A stretch of 64,000 nt of DNA from Nitrosomonas mobilis (lineage in GTDB: Bacteria; Pseudomonadota; Gammaproteobacteria; Burkholderiales; Nitrosomonadaceae), in NCBI RefSeq assembly GCF_900103035.1, contig NZ_FMWO01000056.1, positions 61,726 through 125,725 on the forward strand. Reading direction: 5' to 3'. Made by a program: the position numbers and the translations under genes. The notes under the pieces are model-generated. The model did no database searches. It was given only the letters and a program-made list of their open reading frames with translations, and was not told the DNA's origin. This document shows positions 36,118 to 45,752 of the stretch, one piece after another. Numbering within the stretch: the first letter of the stretch is position 1; each line of letters begins with the position of its first letter.

Positions 36118-37065
36118 ATGGCACTGAATCTGGCAAAGGTCGTCATCGGCTATCTGAAAGATCGGCCCGAAGAAAAATTCAGCGCACGGCAGATTGCCGA
36201 GTGGGTGTTCGCCACTTATCCGGATGAATGCCAGGAAAAGCGGGCCAATAGCCGCGGCGATTACATCAAGTCTGATGCGGATTTGGTGCAGCAGCTCGTC
36301 GCAGAAATCAGCTCGCAGCGCCCGCGCATGCAAACGAAGCATCCAGAACTCAAAACGACTGAAGGACGGCCGCGCAAGTACTACTACTCGGAGCGCTCGG
36401 ACAGCGCCGAGGTGGCAGCGGTCGAAAGCGAAGGAGCGGCGGCGTCGGCGGATGCGAACGCATCGAAGATGGACGAGCACGCGCTGTACCCGTTGCTGTC
36501 GCACTATCTGTGGGAGGAGTTCGGCGTGTTCTCCAAGCGCGTCGACGAGAAGCGCTCATCGAACAAGCGCGGCCCGAACGGCAACCGCTGGCTGTACCCG
36601 GACGTGGTCGGCATGGAGGACTTGAGCAAGGAATGGCACCGCGAAGTGCGTGATTGCGTGACGCAGTATTCCGACAAGCGCACCAAGCTGTGGTCGTTCG
36701 AGGCCAAGCTGCTGATCAACCGCTCGAATGTGCGCGAGTGCTTTTTTCAGGCGGTATCGAATTCGTCGTGGGCCAACTTCGGCTATCTAGTCGCGGCGGA
36801 AATCGGCGGTACCGACACCCTGAAGGAACTGCGGATCCTGTTCGCGGCCCACGGCATCGGCTTCATCAAGCTGGACGTGGACAACCCTGCCGACAGTCAA
36901 GTGCTGATTCCGGCACGCGAGCGCGACGAGATCGATTGGGACATGGCCAACCGGCTGGCTACGGAGAACCGGGATTTTCTGGAGTACGTGAAGCTGGTGA
37001 AGCAGTTCTACCAGACCGGCGAGGCGCGCGCGGCGGACTGGGATGTTCCCGAGGTGGACGCCTGA
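36118..37065 (+). CDS. COG2958/HrgA-like protein with HARE-type N-terminal HTH
   Basis: The product is 315 aa from ATG 36118, just after the peptidase stop, with GGAG 8 nt upstream. The N-terminal 75 residues (VIGYLKDRPEEKFSARQIAEWVF) resemble the HARE-HTH winged helix found in restriction-linked proteins. The C-terminal part (WSFEAKLLINRSNVRECFFQAVSNSSWANFGYLVA) fits the COG2958 family, which includes the Helicobacter HrgA protein found in restriction loci. The exact role is unknown. It closes the type I operon. Confidence 0.8.
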   Translation: MALNLAKVVIGYLKDRPEEKFSARQIAEWVFATYPDECQEKRANSRGDYIKSDADLVQQLVAEISSQRPRMQTKHPELKTTEGRPRKYYYSERSDSAEVAAVESEGAAASADANASKMDEHALYPLLSHYLWEEFGVFSKRVDEKRSSNKRGPNGNRWLYPDVVGMEDLSKEWHREVRDCVTQYSDKRTKLWSFEAKLLINRSNVRECFFQAVSNSSWANFGYLVAAEIGGTDTLKELRILFAAHGIGFIKLDVDNPADSQVLIPARERDEIDWDMANRLATENRDFLEYVKLVKQFYQTGEARAADWDVPEVDA

Positions 37066-37069
37066 TGGG

Positions 37070-37336
37070 CTATTCCAGGTGGCCGATGACGTCGAGGCGT
37101 TCGTCGCCACGCTGAAACGCGCCGAACCAGCCGTCGAGTGAGTCGGCGCGGGTGCGGCTCACCAGCAGCGCAAATCCCTCGCAGCCACGCCCCTTGGCGG
37201 TAGCAAAGTCGGTGGTGTCGAATTTGGCCTCGCGCACCAGCGTCGTGGCCACCGTTTTCATGGCGGATTCGAATAAATCCAACAGACTCGCCTGCAAGAC
37301 GTCGTCGATGACTGCCTTTTTGAATCGATTGCTCAT
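37070..37336 (-). CDS. hypothetical protein next to the lysozyme gene
   Basis: This 88-aa protein starts at ATG 37336 with a clear AGGAG RBS. The sequence (MSNRFKKAVIDDVLQASLLDLF...GWFGAFQRGDERLDVIGHLE) has no family I know. It lies 79 nt downstream of the lysozyme stop on the same strand, the place where phage lysis cassettes often keep small accessory genes. No transmembrane helix is evident, so holin or spanin roles are not supported. Confidence 0.55.
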   Translation of the reverse strand: MSNRFKKAVIDDVLQASLLDLFESAMKTVATTLVREAKFDTTDFATAKGRGCEGFALLVSRTRADSLDGWFGAFQRGDERLDVIGHLE

Positions 37337-37415
37337 TGCTCCTGCTCCGTGTTGATATGGGTGACATGAACGCGCTGTTCGGCGGCAAAGCCAAGCTCTT
37401 CCGCGCGGTTCGGGA

Positions 37416-37892
37416 TCAGGCGTTGCGAAGCAGCCAAGCGGCCTCGGCAACCCGCCTTGTGACGAGTCCCGGCAGCACCTTGCCGCCGCCATAGACCCAT
37501 CGGCGCAATTCCTGCCCGGCCGCAACCCAGTCGCGTTGATTGACTCGCCGCCGCAGCGTTGACGTCTGTAGCCGCCCAGCCCCAAGGTTGAACGTGAAGT
37601 CCACGATGGCCGATAGTCGCCCGTCGGGTTCGGCGGCAAGCACCGGGCAGTAGCGCAGCGTTGTCGCGAGCGCCGTTTGCAGGTCGTGCGCCAGATAGGC
37701 CTCGGCTTCGGTCTCCGTGATCGGCGTGTGCGTCGGCTCGCACAGATGGCCGTAGCCAATCGTCCAGTAGCCCGCTGGGCAGATGTAGGGATGCGCGTGT
37801 CCAGGATCGGTCTTCGGCACGCGATGGAACCCCTCGAAGCGCTTGGCCAGCTCGATGGCCGTTTTCGGCACTTCGCTCACGAACGTGGCCAC
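37416..37892 (-). CDS. phage-type lysozyme (GH24 endolysin)
   Basis: The product is about 158 aa from GTG 37892. The sequence ELAKRFEGFHRVP, then YICPAGYWTIGYGH (with the catalytic Glu in the FEGF loop), then VDFTFNLGAGRLQTSTL matches T4/P2-type GH24 muramidases that cut peptidoglycan. There is no signal peptide, so release would need a holin. The start lies close to the opposite-strand gene at 37908, and the true start is not certain. It is phage-derived cargo at the ssrA end of the island. Confidence 0.85.
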   Translation of the reverse strand: MATFVSEVPKTAIELAKRFEGFHRVPKTDPGHAHPYICPAGYWTIGYGHLCEPTHTPITETEAEAYLAHDLQTALATTLRYCPVLAAEPDGRLSAIVDFTFNLGAGRLQTSTLRRRVNQRDWVAAGQELRRWVYGGGKVLPGLVTRRVAEAAWLLRNA

Positions 37893-37907
37893 GCCAAGGG
37901 TGACCCA

Positions 37908-38348
37908 GTGACATATCAGACGCCGCTGCCTGCTGGCGGTGTGCAGATGGAGACCTTCCTGCCCTGGACGCTGGTGCGCCGGGGTCTGAAGAAGCAGGTC
38001 ATCACGCCGTTCGACGCGCCGCAGGAGTTCCTGGACGAGGCACGCCGTGAGCGGCAGGTGCGCGAGATGGCGCAGGACACTCTCTTGATGCGGGCACTCG
38101 GCCTCGCGCACCACTGGCAGCGTCTGCTGGACGAGGGACGGTTCAGTTCCATGACCGAGATCGCGGCGGCCGAAAGCATCGATCTCGGCCAAGCCAGCAA
38201 GATGAGCCGACTGGCGCAACTGGCTCCCGACCTGATCGAGAGCATCGCCCTGGGATGCCTCGAGGTAGGTGTCGGCCAGTTGCTACGCGGCAAGTTGTCG
38301 ACGTCCTGGCTGGCGCAACGCGAGGCACTGGTGGCAGGCTCGCGCTGA
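37908..38348 (+). CDS. recombinase-associated mobile-element protein
   Basis: The product is about 146 aa from GTG 37908, or 133 aa from ATG 37947. The sequence LPAGGVQMETFLPWTLVRRGLKKQVITPFDAP, then MRALGLAHHWQRLLDEGRFSSMTEIAAAESIDLGQASKMSRLAQLAPD, fits a small helical family that follows large serine recombinase genes in many proteobacterial mobile elements. The recombinase itself is absent here; the bases just upstream belong to the opposite-strand lysozyme. The helix-turn-helix-like ESIDLGQASKMSRLA hints at DNA binding. Confidence 0.65.
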   Translation: MTYQTPLPAGGVQMETFLPWTLVRRGLKKQVITPFDAPQEFLDEARRERQVREMAQDTLLMRALGLAHHWQRLLDEGRFSSMTEIAAAESIDLGQASKMSRLAQLAPDLIESIALGCLEVGVGQLLRGKLSTSWLAQREALVAGSR

Positions 38349-38406
38349 CACGCCGCCGCAAGGCGGTTTTTTTGCGTCTTTCGCTGTCTCGGTCGCGCCC
38401 GCTAGA

Positions 38407-38513
38407 GCAAGCGAAGAAGCAAACCGATGGCCCGAAAACCCGCGCCAACACAGGGGAACAGGCAAAAAAAACCCCGACCGAGAACGGTTGGGGTTTTGTT
38501 ATTGGTGGAGGCG
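38407..38513. repeat. ssrA-junction repeat, copy 3 (attached to ssrA)
   Basis: This is the reference copy: flank CAAGCGAAGAAGCAAACCGAT..., CGCGCCAACACAGGGGAACAGGC, poly-A, the terminator hairpin, and ATTGGTGGAGGCGG, where ssrA ends. Related copies at 14.96 and 28.66 kb have the same orientation. It marks the island/ssrA border. Confidence 0.75.
38464..38497 (-). terminator. Rho-independent terminator of ssrA
   Basis: On the minus strand ACCCCAACCG, the loop TTCT and CGGTCGGGGT, followed by seven or more T, form a strong intrinsic terminator 6 nt after the tmRNA CCA end. Confidence 0.9.
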
Positions 38514-38862
38514 GCGGGAATTGAACCCGCGTCCGCAAGTCCTCTACAGACAGTTCTACATACTTAGCCTGATTATTTAGTTTGACTTGTCACACGCCAA
38601 CCGGCAGGCTGGTGGCAAGCGAGTTACCTATCGTTTAATATTCTGCAAAGTAACCCTGCAAAATACGATCCTCGTTAATGACTCCACTGTCTGTTACCAG
38701 ACCCGGCGTTGAGGCCCACCGGTGTGGAGTTTAGCCGGATTAAGCGGCTAAAGCGTAGTTTTCGTCGTTTGCGACTATTTTTTTTCAGTTGTTTTACGAG
38801 GTTACTGACCCTCGGTATGCCCTGCACTGCTTCGTAACCCACGTCGAAGCCGGATCGCCCCC
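38503..38862 (-). ncRNA. ssrA: tmRNA (transfer-messenger RNA)
   Basis: This 360-nt RNA begins GGGGGCGATCCGGCTTCGACG and ends with the T-arm GGTTCAATTCCCGCC, then GCCTCCACCA. The 5' and 3' ends pair to form the alanine-acceptor domain. The tag reading frame at 38740-38772 (minus) encodes ANDENYALAA followed by TAA. tmRNA with SmpB rescues stalled ribosomes and tags the nascent chain for proteolysis. Its 3' end is a classic integration site, and the island abuts it directly. Confidence 0.97.
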
Positions 38863-38997
38863 TTAATTAAATTCTGAAATGATAAGAAAACTTTTTAGTG
38901 AATTAGTTCAATTTCAGATTCTAACAGATCCAGAAATACGTAAAAATTTACTTCTGAAAAGCCTGCCTGCCATGCGGATAAAGAATAATGGTTCACG

Positions 38998-39324
38998 TTA
39001 CAAGTTTTCCTTGACGACTTCCAACCCATGGTTACACTGCCAACATAACTGGAAGTGATATGGATTTTCTTCGTGGCAGTTTGGGCAGATACAAGTGGCA
39101 GTTTCCACTGGTGTCTGCTCATAAGCCGTAATAAGTTTTTGGCCACGCTCAAAATCCAGATCACGGATAACCCAGACTTCCGGGTAAGTTTGGGTGAAAG
39201 GAATTTCACCAGCACCACCTTGTGCGTAAACATTGAACAACCTCGCCGGAATATAGGCATTTTCCAGTAAATCCAGAACGATATGGGCCTCGATCAAATC
39301 GTTGGCCGTGTATATTTTTTTCAT
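38998..39324 (-). CDS. DUF2007-family protein with zinc ribbon
   Basis: This 108-aa protein begins MKKIYTANDLIEAHIVLDLLENAYIPARLFN, the DUF2007 (putative signal-transducing) fold, ending about residue 72. It is followed by a four-cysteine zinc ribbon: CICPNCHEENPYHFQLCWQC. Function is unknown; DUF2007 proteins resemble small ligand-binding domains. It lies 135 nt from the ssrA 5' end on the same strand. Confidence 0.8.
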   Translation of the reverse strand: MKKIYTANDLIEAHIVLDLLENAYIPARLFNVYAQGGAGEIPFTQTYPEVWVIRDLDFERGQKLITAYEQTPVETATCICPNCHEENPYHFQLCWQCNHGLEVVKENL

Positions 39325-39448
39325 GTTTCCAGTAGCTTGCTAGTTAACGCCCACTAACTCCACACACTATGCCGCACCAAACCCAAAGAGTCTTACTTTT
39401 CACTCAGGGGATTATGATAAGGTGCGCCTTTACACAAGGAGAACGATC

Positions 39449-39529
39449 ATGGCTAAAGGGCAACAACGCAAAAACAAGGAACCAAAGAAACCGAAAAAAG
39501 AAGCACCAGCGAAATCAACTGGTATGTGA
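39449..39529 (+). CDS. 26-aa lysine-rich small protein
   Basis: MAKGQQRKNKEPKKPKKEAP and six further residues are encoded from ATG 39449, with a strong AAGGAG RBS 8 nt upstream. Such short basic proteins of the MAKGQQRKNKE type occur widely in betaproteobacteria, as far as I recall; their function is unknown. Ten of 26 residues are Lys or Arg, so RNA or ribosome binding is possible. The 3' end overlaps the convergent inositol phosphatase-like gene by 15 nt. Confidence 0.75.
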   Translation: MAKGQQRKNKEPKKPKKEAPAKSTGM

Positions 39530-40306
39530 TCTTACCCAATCGCGCCATTGCTCAAATAACGTCTCATCCAGTGCAGCAATGACGGAACGACGCCAGGGAG
39601 GCTCGGACCAGTAATCGTCATTTTCTAGTGTACACCGTTGACCACCGGCTTCTTCGAGAATCAGGCAACCGGCAGCATAGTCCCAGGGCTTCTGACCGCC
39701 ATGTAGGTATAAATCCAAATAGCCTGCAGCGGTATAGCACCACTCCAGCGTGCAAGCGCCATAATTACGTTGTGAGGCGTATGGTGGGGAAGCAGCAATT
39801 GCACCGGCCAGTTGTCGCTTTAATCGTTTGAGATCGACATTGGCAATTGCACGTTGCAGTGAAGTCTCGCGTCTGGATAAAGGCAAGAGCTGGCCATTAA
39901 GATACGCACCTTTACCCTGCTCGGCATAGAAACACTCATTGGTCGCTGGGTTATACACCACGCCAAGCACACTTCTGCCATTACGCATGAGCGCAACAGA
40001 AACCGCAAAATAAGGCAAGCCATTCATAAAATTGGATGTTCCATCGATCGGATCGATACACCACAATCCTGAATGGCCTTTCTCCCATTGCTCAAGCTGC
40101 TCGGCATCAGTCATTTCCTCTCCCATTACCGCAGCGGGAGAAATCGTACGCAACTTTCCTACCAGACTGTTCTGTGCTGCCATATCTGCAGCAGTATAGA
40201 AGCTGCCGTCACTTTTATAGATACGCTCCACCTGTAAATAGCGCGGCATGATTTCCTCATGCGCCACCATTTTTACGGCAGCGATCACTTGCTCCAGCAA
40301 GTTCAA
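39515..40306 (-). CDS. inositol monophosphatase-family protein (SuhB/HisN/CysQ group)
   Basis: This 263-aa protein has the metal-dependent phosphatase motifs of the family: GEEMTDAEQ (motif with the metal-binding Glu), WCIDPIDGTSNFMNGLPYFAVSVAL (motif I) and WDYAAGCLILEEAGG (motif II). Possible substrates are myo-inositol-1-phosphate, histidinol phosphate or PAP, which sequence alone does not settle. It follows the thioredoxin-fold gene with a 4-nt overlap, so they form a two-gene operon. Confidence 0.9.
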   Translation of the reverse strand: MNLLEQVIAAVKMVAHEEIMPRYLQVERIYKSDGSFYTAADMAAQNSLVGKLRTISPAAVMGEEMTDAEQLEQWEKGHSGLWCIDPIDGTSNFMNGLPYFAVSVALMRNGRSVLGVVYNPATNECFYAEQGKGAYLNGQLLPLSRRETSLQRAIANVDLKRLKRQLAGAIAASPPYASQRNYGACTLEWCYTAAGYLDLYLHGGQKPWDYAAGCLILEEAGGQRCTLENDDYWSEPPWRRSVIAALDETLFEQWRDWVRSHTS

Positions 40307-40860
40307 TCAGCCCGCCACTTGATAGAGCAGCCAATGCTGGGTATCTGGTCCTGTGGTCCATGACCCGTTTGGGCAACCTGCACCATTGCCTCGAACAAAT
40401 CGCGACGCAGGTCTGCCGGTCCAGCTTCCTTGCGGGAGGCGTCCAGGCGACCGCGATATTGCAGCTCCTGCTGATTATTGAATCCAAAAAAATCGGGAGT
40501 ACATACGGCACCATATGCCTTGGCGGTGGCTTGCGTCTCGTCCCAAACATAAGGAAACGGATAGGCGTGTTCTCTGGCGATTCTAGTCATGTTGTCGAAT
40601 GAGTCTTCCGGATAGTCGGCGGGGTCATTGGACATGATCGCTATACTGCCAATCCCGTGTTCCGCCAACTCCTTGGTATCACGAATAATCCGGTCACGGA
40701 TGGCCTTCACATAAGGACAATGATTGCAGATGAACATCACCAGCAATCCATTTTTTCCTTGCGCTGATGCCAAGCTATAACGTTTGCCATCAACACCAGG
40801 AAGATCAAAATCCACTGCCTTCCAGCCAAAATCACAAATCGGCGTTTCCAGACTTGCCAT
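40303..40860 (-). CDS. thioredoxin-family protein (AhpC/TSA-like)
   Basis: The product is 185 aa from ATG 40860 with GGAGCAATAAATAAG as RBS; the open frame extends upstream but without conservation. It has the thioredoxin fold with FICNHCPYVKAIRDRI in place of CxxC, so there is a single active-site Cys pattern NHCPY. It ends with a DLFEAM helix region. This is the DUF-type 'thioredoxin family protein' often called AhpC/TSA-like. Redox partners are unknown. It is cytoplasmic. Confidence 0.85.
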   Translation of the reverse strand: MASLETPICDFGWKAVDFDLPGVDGKRYSLASAQGKNGLLVMFICNHCPYVKAIRDRIIRDTKELAEHGIGSIAIMSNDPADYPEDSFDNMTRIAREHAYPFPYVWDETQATAKAYGAVCTPDFFGFNNQQELQYRGRLDASRKEAGPADLRRDLFEAMVQVAQTGHGPQDQIPSIGCSIKWRAD

Positions 40861-41034
40861 CTTATTTATTGCTCCTTTTTCGTTAAATGCTGCCAGTTTA
40901 AGCTTCATCGAAGCCGGCATGCAATTTTCGATATGCACAAAACTCAAGCAGATCACCAAAAAAACCTTGCGCCCTATATATAATGGTAGCATGAAAATGT
41001 TACCGATCTTTTTGGCCCGCACGACAAAAAGCAG

Positions 41035-41793
41035 TTGTTACCCTTGCTAGCGCGCTTCTATCATCAAGAATTCATATCGGTTGGCGAAACAGTTGTGCTT
41101 GATCATGGCAACAGCCATCATGCCGCTCAGGTATTACGTCTGAAAACCGGAGATCAGGTTACGTTGTTCAATGGTGCGGGCGGCGAATTTTCAGGCAAGC
41201 TTACGCAAATCAGAAAATCGCAGTGTCAGGTACAGATCAGCTGTTTTCACAATATAGAACGCGAGTCATCCCTGTCAATTCAACTGGCACAGGCAGTATG
41301 TGCCAATGAAAAGATGGACTGGATTATCCAGAAAGCGGTTGAACTGGGTGTCACGCAGATTCAACCGCTACTGACTCAACGTAGCGTCGTACGTTTAAGC
41401 GGTGAGCGTGCGGAGAAACGGCAGCAACACTGGAAACGCGTTATTATTTCGGCCTGTGAGCAATGCGGCCGCAACACTGTTCCGCAGCTATTCCCCTTGC
41501 TAACGCTGACCGGATGGCTGGAAAAAAAAATCAAAGAACCAAAGCCATCAGATAGCCATGACTTGATTTTGTCTCCTGGCGCCAGCTTGCGCCTGGCGCA
41601 GCTACCTGCTCCCAAAGACGGCGAATACACAGCAATCTTGGTCGGCCCGGAAGGCGGATTTACCGCCGAAGAAAGTGAAGCGGCAAGCCTTGCCAAATTT
41701 TTCGCCATTCAGCTTGGTAAAAGAATTCTGCGCACCGAAACCGCAGCTCTGGCCACCATTGCTGCCATGCAATCCCACTGGGGCGATTATTGA
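41035..41793 (+). CDS. rsmE: 16S rRNA (uracil-1498-N3)-methyltransferase RsmE
   Basis: The product is about 252 aa from TTG 41035; TTG 41044 is an alternative, and neither has a strong RBS. It has an N-terminal PUA-like domain (ARFYHQEFISVGE) and a C-terminal SPOUT knot with VGPEGGFTAEESEAA and GKRILRTETAALATIAAMQ. It methylates U1498 in the decoding region of 16S rRNA. It is followed 21 nt later by argA on the same strand. Confidence 0.93.
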   Translation: MLPLLARFYHQEFISVGETVVLDHGNSHHAAQVLRLKTGDQVTLFNGAGGEFSGKLTQIRKSQCQVQISCFHNIERESSLSIQLAQAVCANEKMDWIIQKAVELGVTQIQPLLTQRSVVRLSGERAEKRQQHWKRVIISACEQCGRNTVPQLFPLLTLTGWLEKKIKEPKPSDSHDLILSPGASLRLAQLPAPKDGEYTAILVGPEGGFTAEESEAASLAKFFAIQLGKRILRTETAALATIAAMQSHWGDY

Positions 41794-41814
41794 TCAAACT
41801 TCATAATAACTGAC

Positions 41815-43164
41815 ATGCAACCGGATACGAACTTCATTACTTGGTTTCGCGCCGTCACACCTTACATCCAACTCTTCCGGAACAAGATCTTTGTGATCGC
41901 CTTTGGCGGCGATGTCGTGGCTGATGAAAAATTTGTGTCACTGGTGCATGATTTCAATTTGCTCGCCAGCCTTGGCATCCGCCTCGTGCTGGTGCACGGC
42001 GCACGCCCCCAGATTGAATCCCGTCTGCAGGCTGATGCACACGAAATTTCTTATGTGCAGGGGATGCGCGTCACCGATGCAAATGCACTTCAGTACGTCA
42101 AGGAAGCAGTTGGCCGTGTGCGTAGCGAGATCGAAGCGCGGCTGTCCATGGGCCTGCCCAACTCCCCAATGGCTAATGCTGCCATCAAAGTGGTCAGCGG
42201 AAATTTTGTCACTGCTCGTCCTATCGGGGTAGTTGACGGCATCGATTTGCAATATACCGGCGAGGTTCGTCGCATCAATGCCAGTGCAATCCATGAGCAG
42301 TTGGCGCAGGGCAATGTGGTACTGCTCTCGTCGCTTGGCTATTCACCGACTGGCGAGACTTTCAATCTAACCTTGGAAAATATCGCCGCAGAAGTTGCTA
42401 TTGCCTTGCAGGCAAACAAACTTGTCTTTTTGATGAGCAAACCAGGTGTCTGTCAATTATTGAAAGCGGAAGAAACCCTGCTACGTGAATTGACCGTCAA
42501 GCAGGGTAAGACCTGGCTAAAACATGCAACAGAATCCGGTTATCCGGATGAAGATACGTTGCTCTATCTACCTTGGGCGTTACAAGCCTGTGAACGTGGT
42601 GTGGCACGCGCACACCTCATCAGCCATCATATCGATGGCGCCCTGCTGCTCGAACTTTTCAGCCACGAAGGCGTAGGCAGCATGATCACGCGCGATCCAC
42701 TACAAGTTATCCGGCAGGCAAAAATTGAAGACATCGGCGCTATTCTGCAACTGATCGAACCACTGGAAAATAGCGGCATTCTGGTAAGGCGTAGTCGTGA
42801 ATTACTAGAAATGGAAATTGGCCACTTCATGGTGCTGGAGCATGATCAGATGATTATTGCCTGCGCCGCACTTTACCCTTTTCCTGATGAATCCGCCTGC
42901 GAACTCGCCTGTCTGGCGGTACACCCCGATCAACGCGAAGCTGGCATCGGACGCACGTTGATCGATTACCTTGAACAGCATGCCAGGCAACAGGGGTTTA
43001 ACCGGTTATTCGTTCTGACGACCCGTACTGCTCACTGGTTTCTGGAACGTGGATTTTATCCTGCCGCACTCGATCAGCTTCCGCATCCCAGACAACAGCT
43101 TTATAACTATCAGCGACGTTCCAAAGTATTTCAGAAAACACTGACAGCAAATCATCCAAAATAG
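41815..43164 (+). CDS. argA: N-acetylglutamate synthase (ArgA)
   Basis: This 449-aa protein joins an amino-acid-kinase-like N-terminal domain (FVIAFGGDVVADEKF, LVLVHGARPQIESRL) with a C-terminal GNAT acetyltransferase domain (LAVHPDQREAGIGRTLI) that binds acetyl-CoA. It makes N-acetylglutamate, the first step of arginine synthesis, and is usually inhibited by arginine at the kinase domain. This is the classical two-domain ArgA. A 7-bp hairpin at 43164-43184 follows the stop. Confidence 0.95.
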   Translation: MQPDTNFITWFRAVTPYIQLFRNKIFVIAFGGDVVADEKFVSLVHDFNLLASLGIRLVLVHGARPQIESRLQADAHEISYVQGMRVTDANALQYVKEAVGRVRSEIEARLSMGLPNSPMANAAIKVVSGNFVTARPIGVVDGIDLQYTGEVRRINASAIHEQLAQGNVVLLSSLGYSPTGETFNLTLENIAAEVAIALQANKLVFLMSKPGVCQLLKAEETLLRELTVKQGKTWLKHATESGYPDEDTLLYLPWALQACERGVARAHLISHHIDGALLLELFSHEGVGSMITRDPLQVIRQAKIEDIGAILQLIEPLENSGILVRRSRELLEMEIGHFMVLEHDQMIIACAALYPFPDESACELACLAVHPDQREAGIGRTLIDYLEQHARQQGFNRLFVLTTRTAHWFLERGFYPAALDQLPHPRQQLYNYQRRSKVFQKTLTANHPK

Positions 43165-43184
43165 CACTGACACATTATCAGTGC
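43164..43184. other. short hairpin after argA
   Basis: GCACTGA-CACATTA-TCAGTGC is a perfect 7-bp stem with a 7-nt loop at the argA stop codon. No T run follows, so it is at most a weak terminator. Confidence 0.45.
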
Positions 43185-43342
43185 ACCCTAATGAGCGTTA
43201 ACCGGGCACTGGCACTACTTGCTTGCAGCATACACTTGCTTTCTTCGTTCGCGACCTGACCCCCCCCTATTGGCTCCTAGCAAATACAGTTCCGCTTAGT
43301 CTTGGCATTCATGGATTGCAACTAAATCCAATAAGAAAGAGT

Positions 43343-43389
43343 AGTGCCCCCTTTTCGTCTCCTTCCCTTTTTCCGTTGCTGGGGGCACT
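43343..43389. repeat. 9-bp inverted repeat in the argA-mreB gap
   Basis: AGTGCCCCC (43343-43351) and GGGGGCACT (43381-43389) are perfect inverted copies, 29 nt apart. The gap 43165-43654 (490 nt) holds no gene I can support; it should contain the mre promoter. A run of eight C lies at about 43261-43267. Confidence 0.55.
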
Positions 43390-43627
43390 GGCTTTGTAGC
43401 TGTTTGCGACGAGGATACGGATCTGATATTGCAGGCCGCGATCATTATCACCATGATGTGTATTTTCAGGGGAAAACGAGCAACGGCAACTCAGCATCTT
43501 CCCAGCTTCATATGGCAAAGTGCTATAATTAATTCAAATATCAATCACTCCTGTCTTCGACATTGACCAGTCCATGTTCTTTTCAGTTTATCCGCGCAAA
43601 ATAGCTAAGGTCCAGAAGTTATTCTAA

Positions 43628-44716
<1,089 letters not shown>

Positions 44717-44846
44717 TCGCCCTATTGGTCAGGCTATTTGCTTATTAAGGTTACCTCTAAAAACCCATATTCGTCGCAACGCTGTGTTGCCTGGAACTCC
44801 GATTCTTTAGAGACGCCCTTAGCAATGATTAGTCCGCTTTAGCTGC

Positions 44847-45752
44847 ATGTCTACTTCGCCACGGTTTTTTGCGTCCGGCCCAAGCCCGCTCGCGCGGCTC
44901 TTTCTTTATGCGCTGCTATCTGTTTTTTTGATGATTGCAGACAAGCACACCGATCACGTATCCGAGCTCAGACGTGTTATTGGCCTGGTTGTTTCCCCGT
45001 TACAGAAATTAGCTTATGCTCCCTTTCAGCTTTATGACGAACTGGAACAATATTTCGCAAACCTTAGTCTCATTGAAGAAATAGCACAGCTCAGACAGAC
45101 GCATCTCAGAAACCGTTACAAACTTTATCAATTGCATGCCCTGACAGTCGAGAACCAGCATCTCCACGCATTACTGGGCGCCACTGAACAGTCTCAGTTC
45201 AGGACGGTCCTGGCTGAAATCATGTCCACACCCCGCAACCCGTTCAACCGCAAAATCATCTTGAACAAGGGTAGTTCCAGTGATATTCGCGAGGGACATA
45301 TCGTTATTGACAATCTCGGCGTGATCGGACAGGTCACCAAGGTTTATCCCCTGACAGCCGAAGTCACACTAATTACTGACAAAGGCCACACGGTCCCGGT
45401 GCGAATTGCGCGCAATGCCATCAACACAGTGATCAGCGGGGCCGGACGCAACAATGAACTGGAATTACAGTTCTTTTCGGTCAACACGGATATTCAACTG
45501 GGAGATCTGCTGGTAACATCGGGTATTGGTGGGGTTTATCCTTCTGGACTGCCCGTTGGGCGGGTCACGCTTATCGAACATGATAAATCCATGCAATTTG
45601 CGCATATCATTTGTACACCAGTTGCGGGAGTAGACCGTCATAGATATGTGTTGGTACTGGTAGACTTACCGCCAGGGATTACTCAGCCCGCTGAAATATC
45701 TGACTCACATGCCAATCAAACCAACCAGCAACAAAACATTCCATCACGGTGA
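44847..45752 (+). CDS. mreC: cell shape-determining protein MreC
   Basis: The 301-aa product has one N-terminal transmembrane helix (about 13-30), a periplasmic coiled coil and the beta-rich MreC domain (ILNKGSSSDIREGHIVIDNLGVIGQV, LGDLLVTSGIGGVYPSGLPVG). It links MreB to the PBP2/RodA synthases. Its end overlaps mreD by 44 nt, an unusually long overlap that could mean the mreD start is further downstream. Confidence 0.93.
   Translation: MSTSPRFFASGPSPLARLFLYALLSVFLMIADKHTDHVSELRRVIGLVVSPLQKLAYAPFQLYDELEQYFANLSLIEEIAQLRQTHLRNRYKLYQLHALTVENQHLHALLGATEQSQFRTVLAEIMSTPRNPFNRKIILNKGSSSDIREGHIVIDNLGVIGQVTKVYPLTAEVTLITDKGHTVPVRIARNAINTVISGAGRNNELELQFFSVNTDIQLGDLLVTSGIGGVYPSGLPVGRVTLIEHDKSMQFAHIICTPVAGVDRHRYVLVLVDLPPGITQPAEISDSHANQTNQQQNIPSR

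Noticed and set aside
29026..37065. BREX system
   Set aside because: A BrxR-like regulator is present, but no PglX, PglZ, BrxC or BrxL homologue follows; the neighbours are HsdM, HsdS and HsdR pieces.
38269..38580. Plus-strand frame containing RRRELNPRPQVLYRQFYI
   Set aside because: It is the antisense of the tmRNA 3' end and its terminator; such frames are a known annotation artefact.
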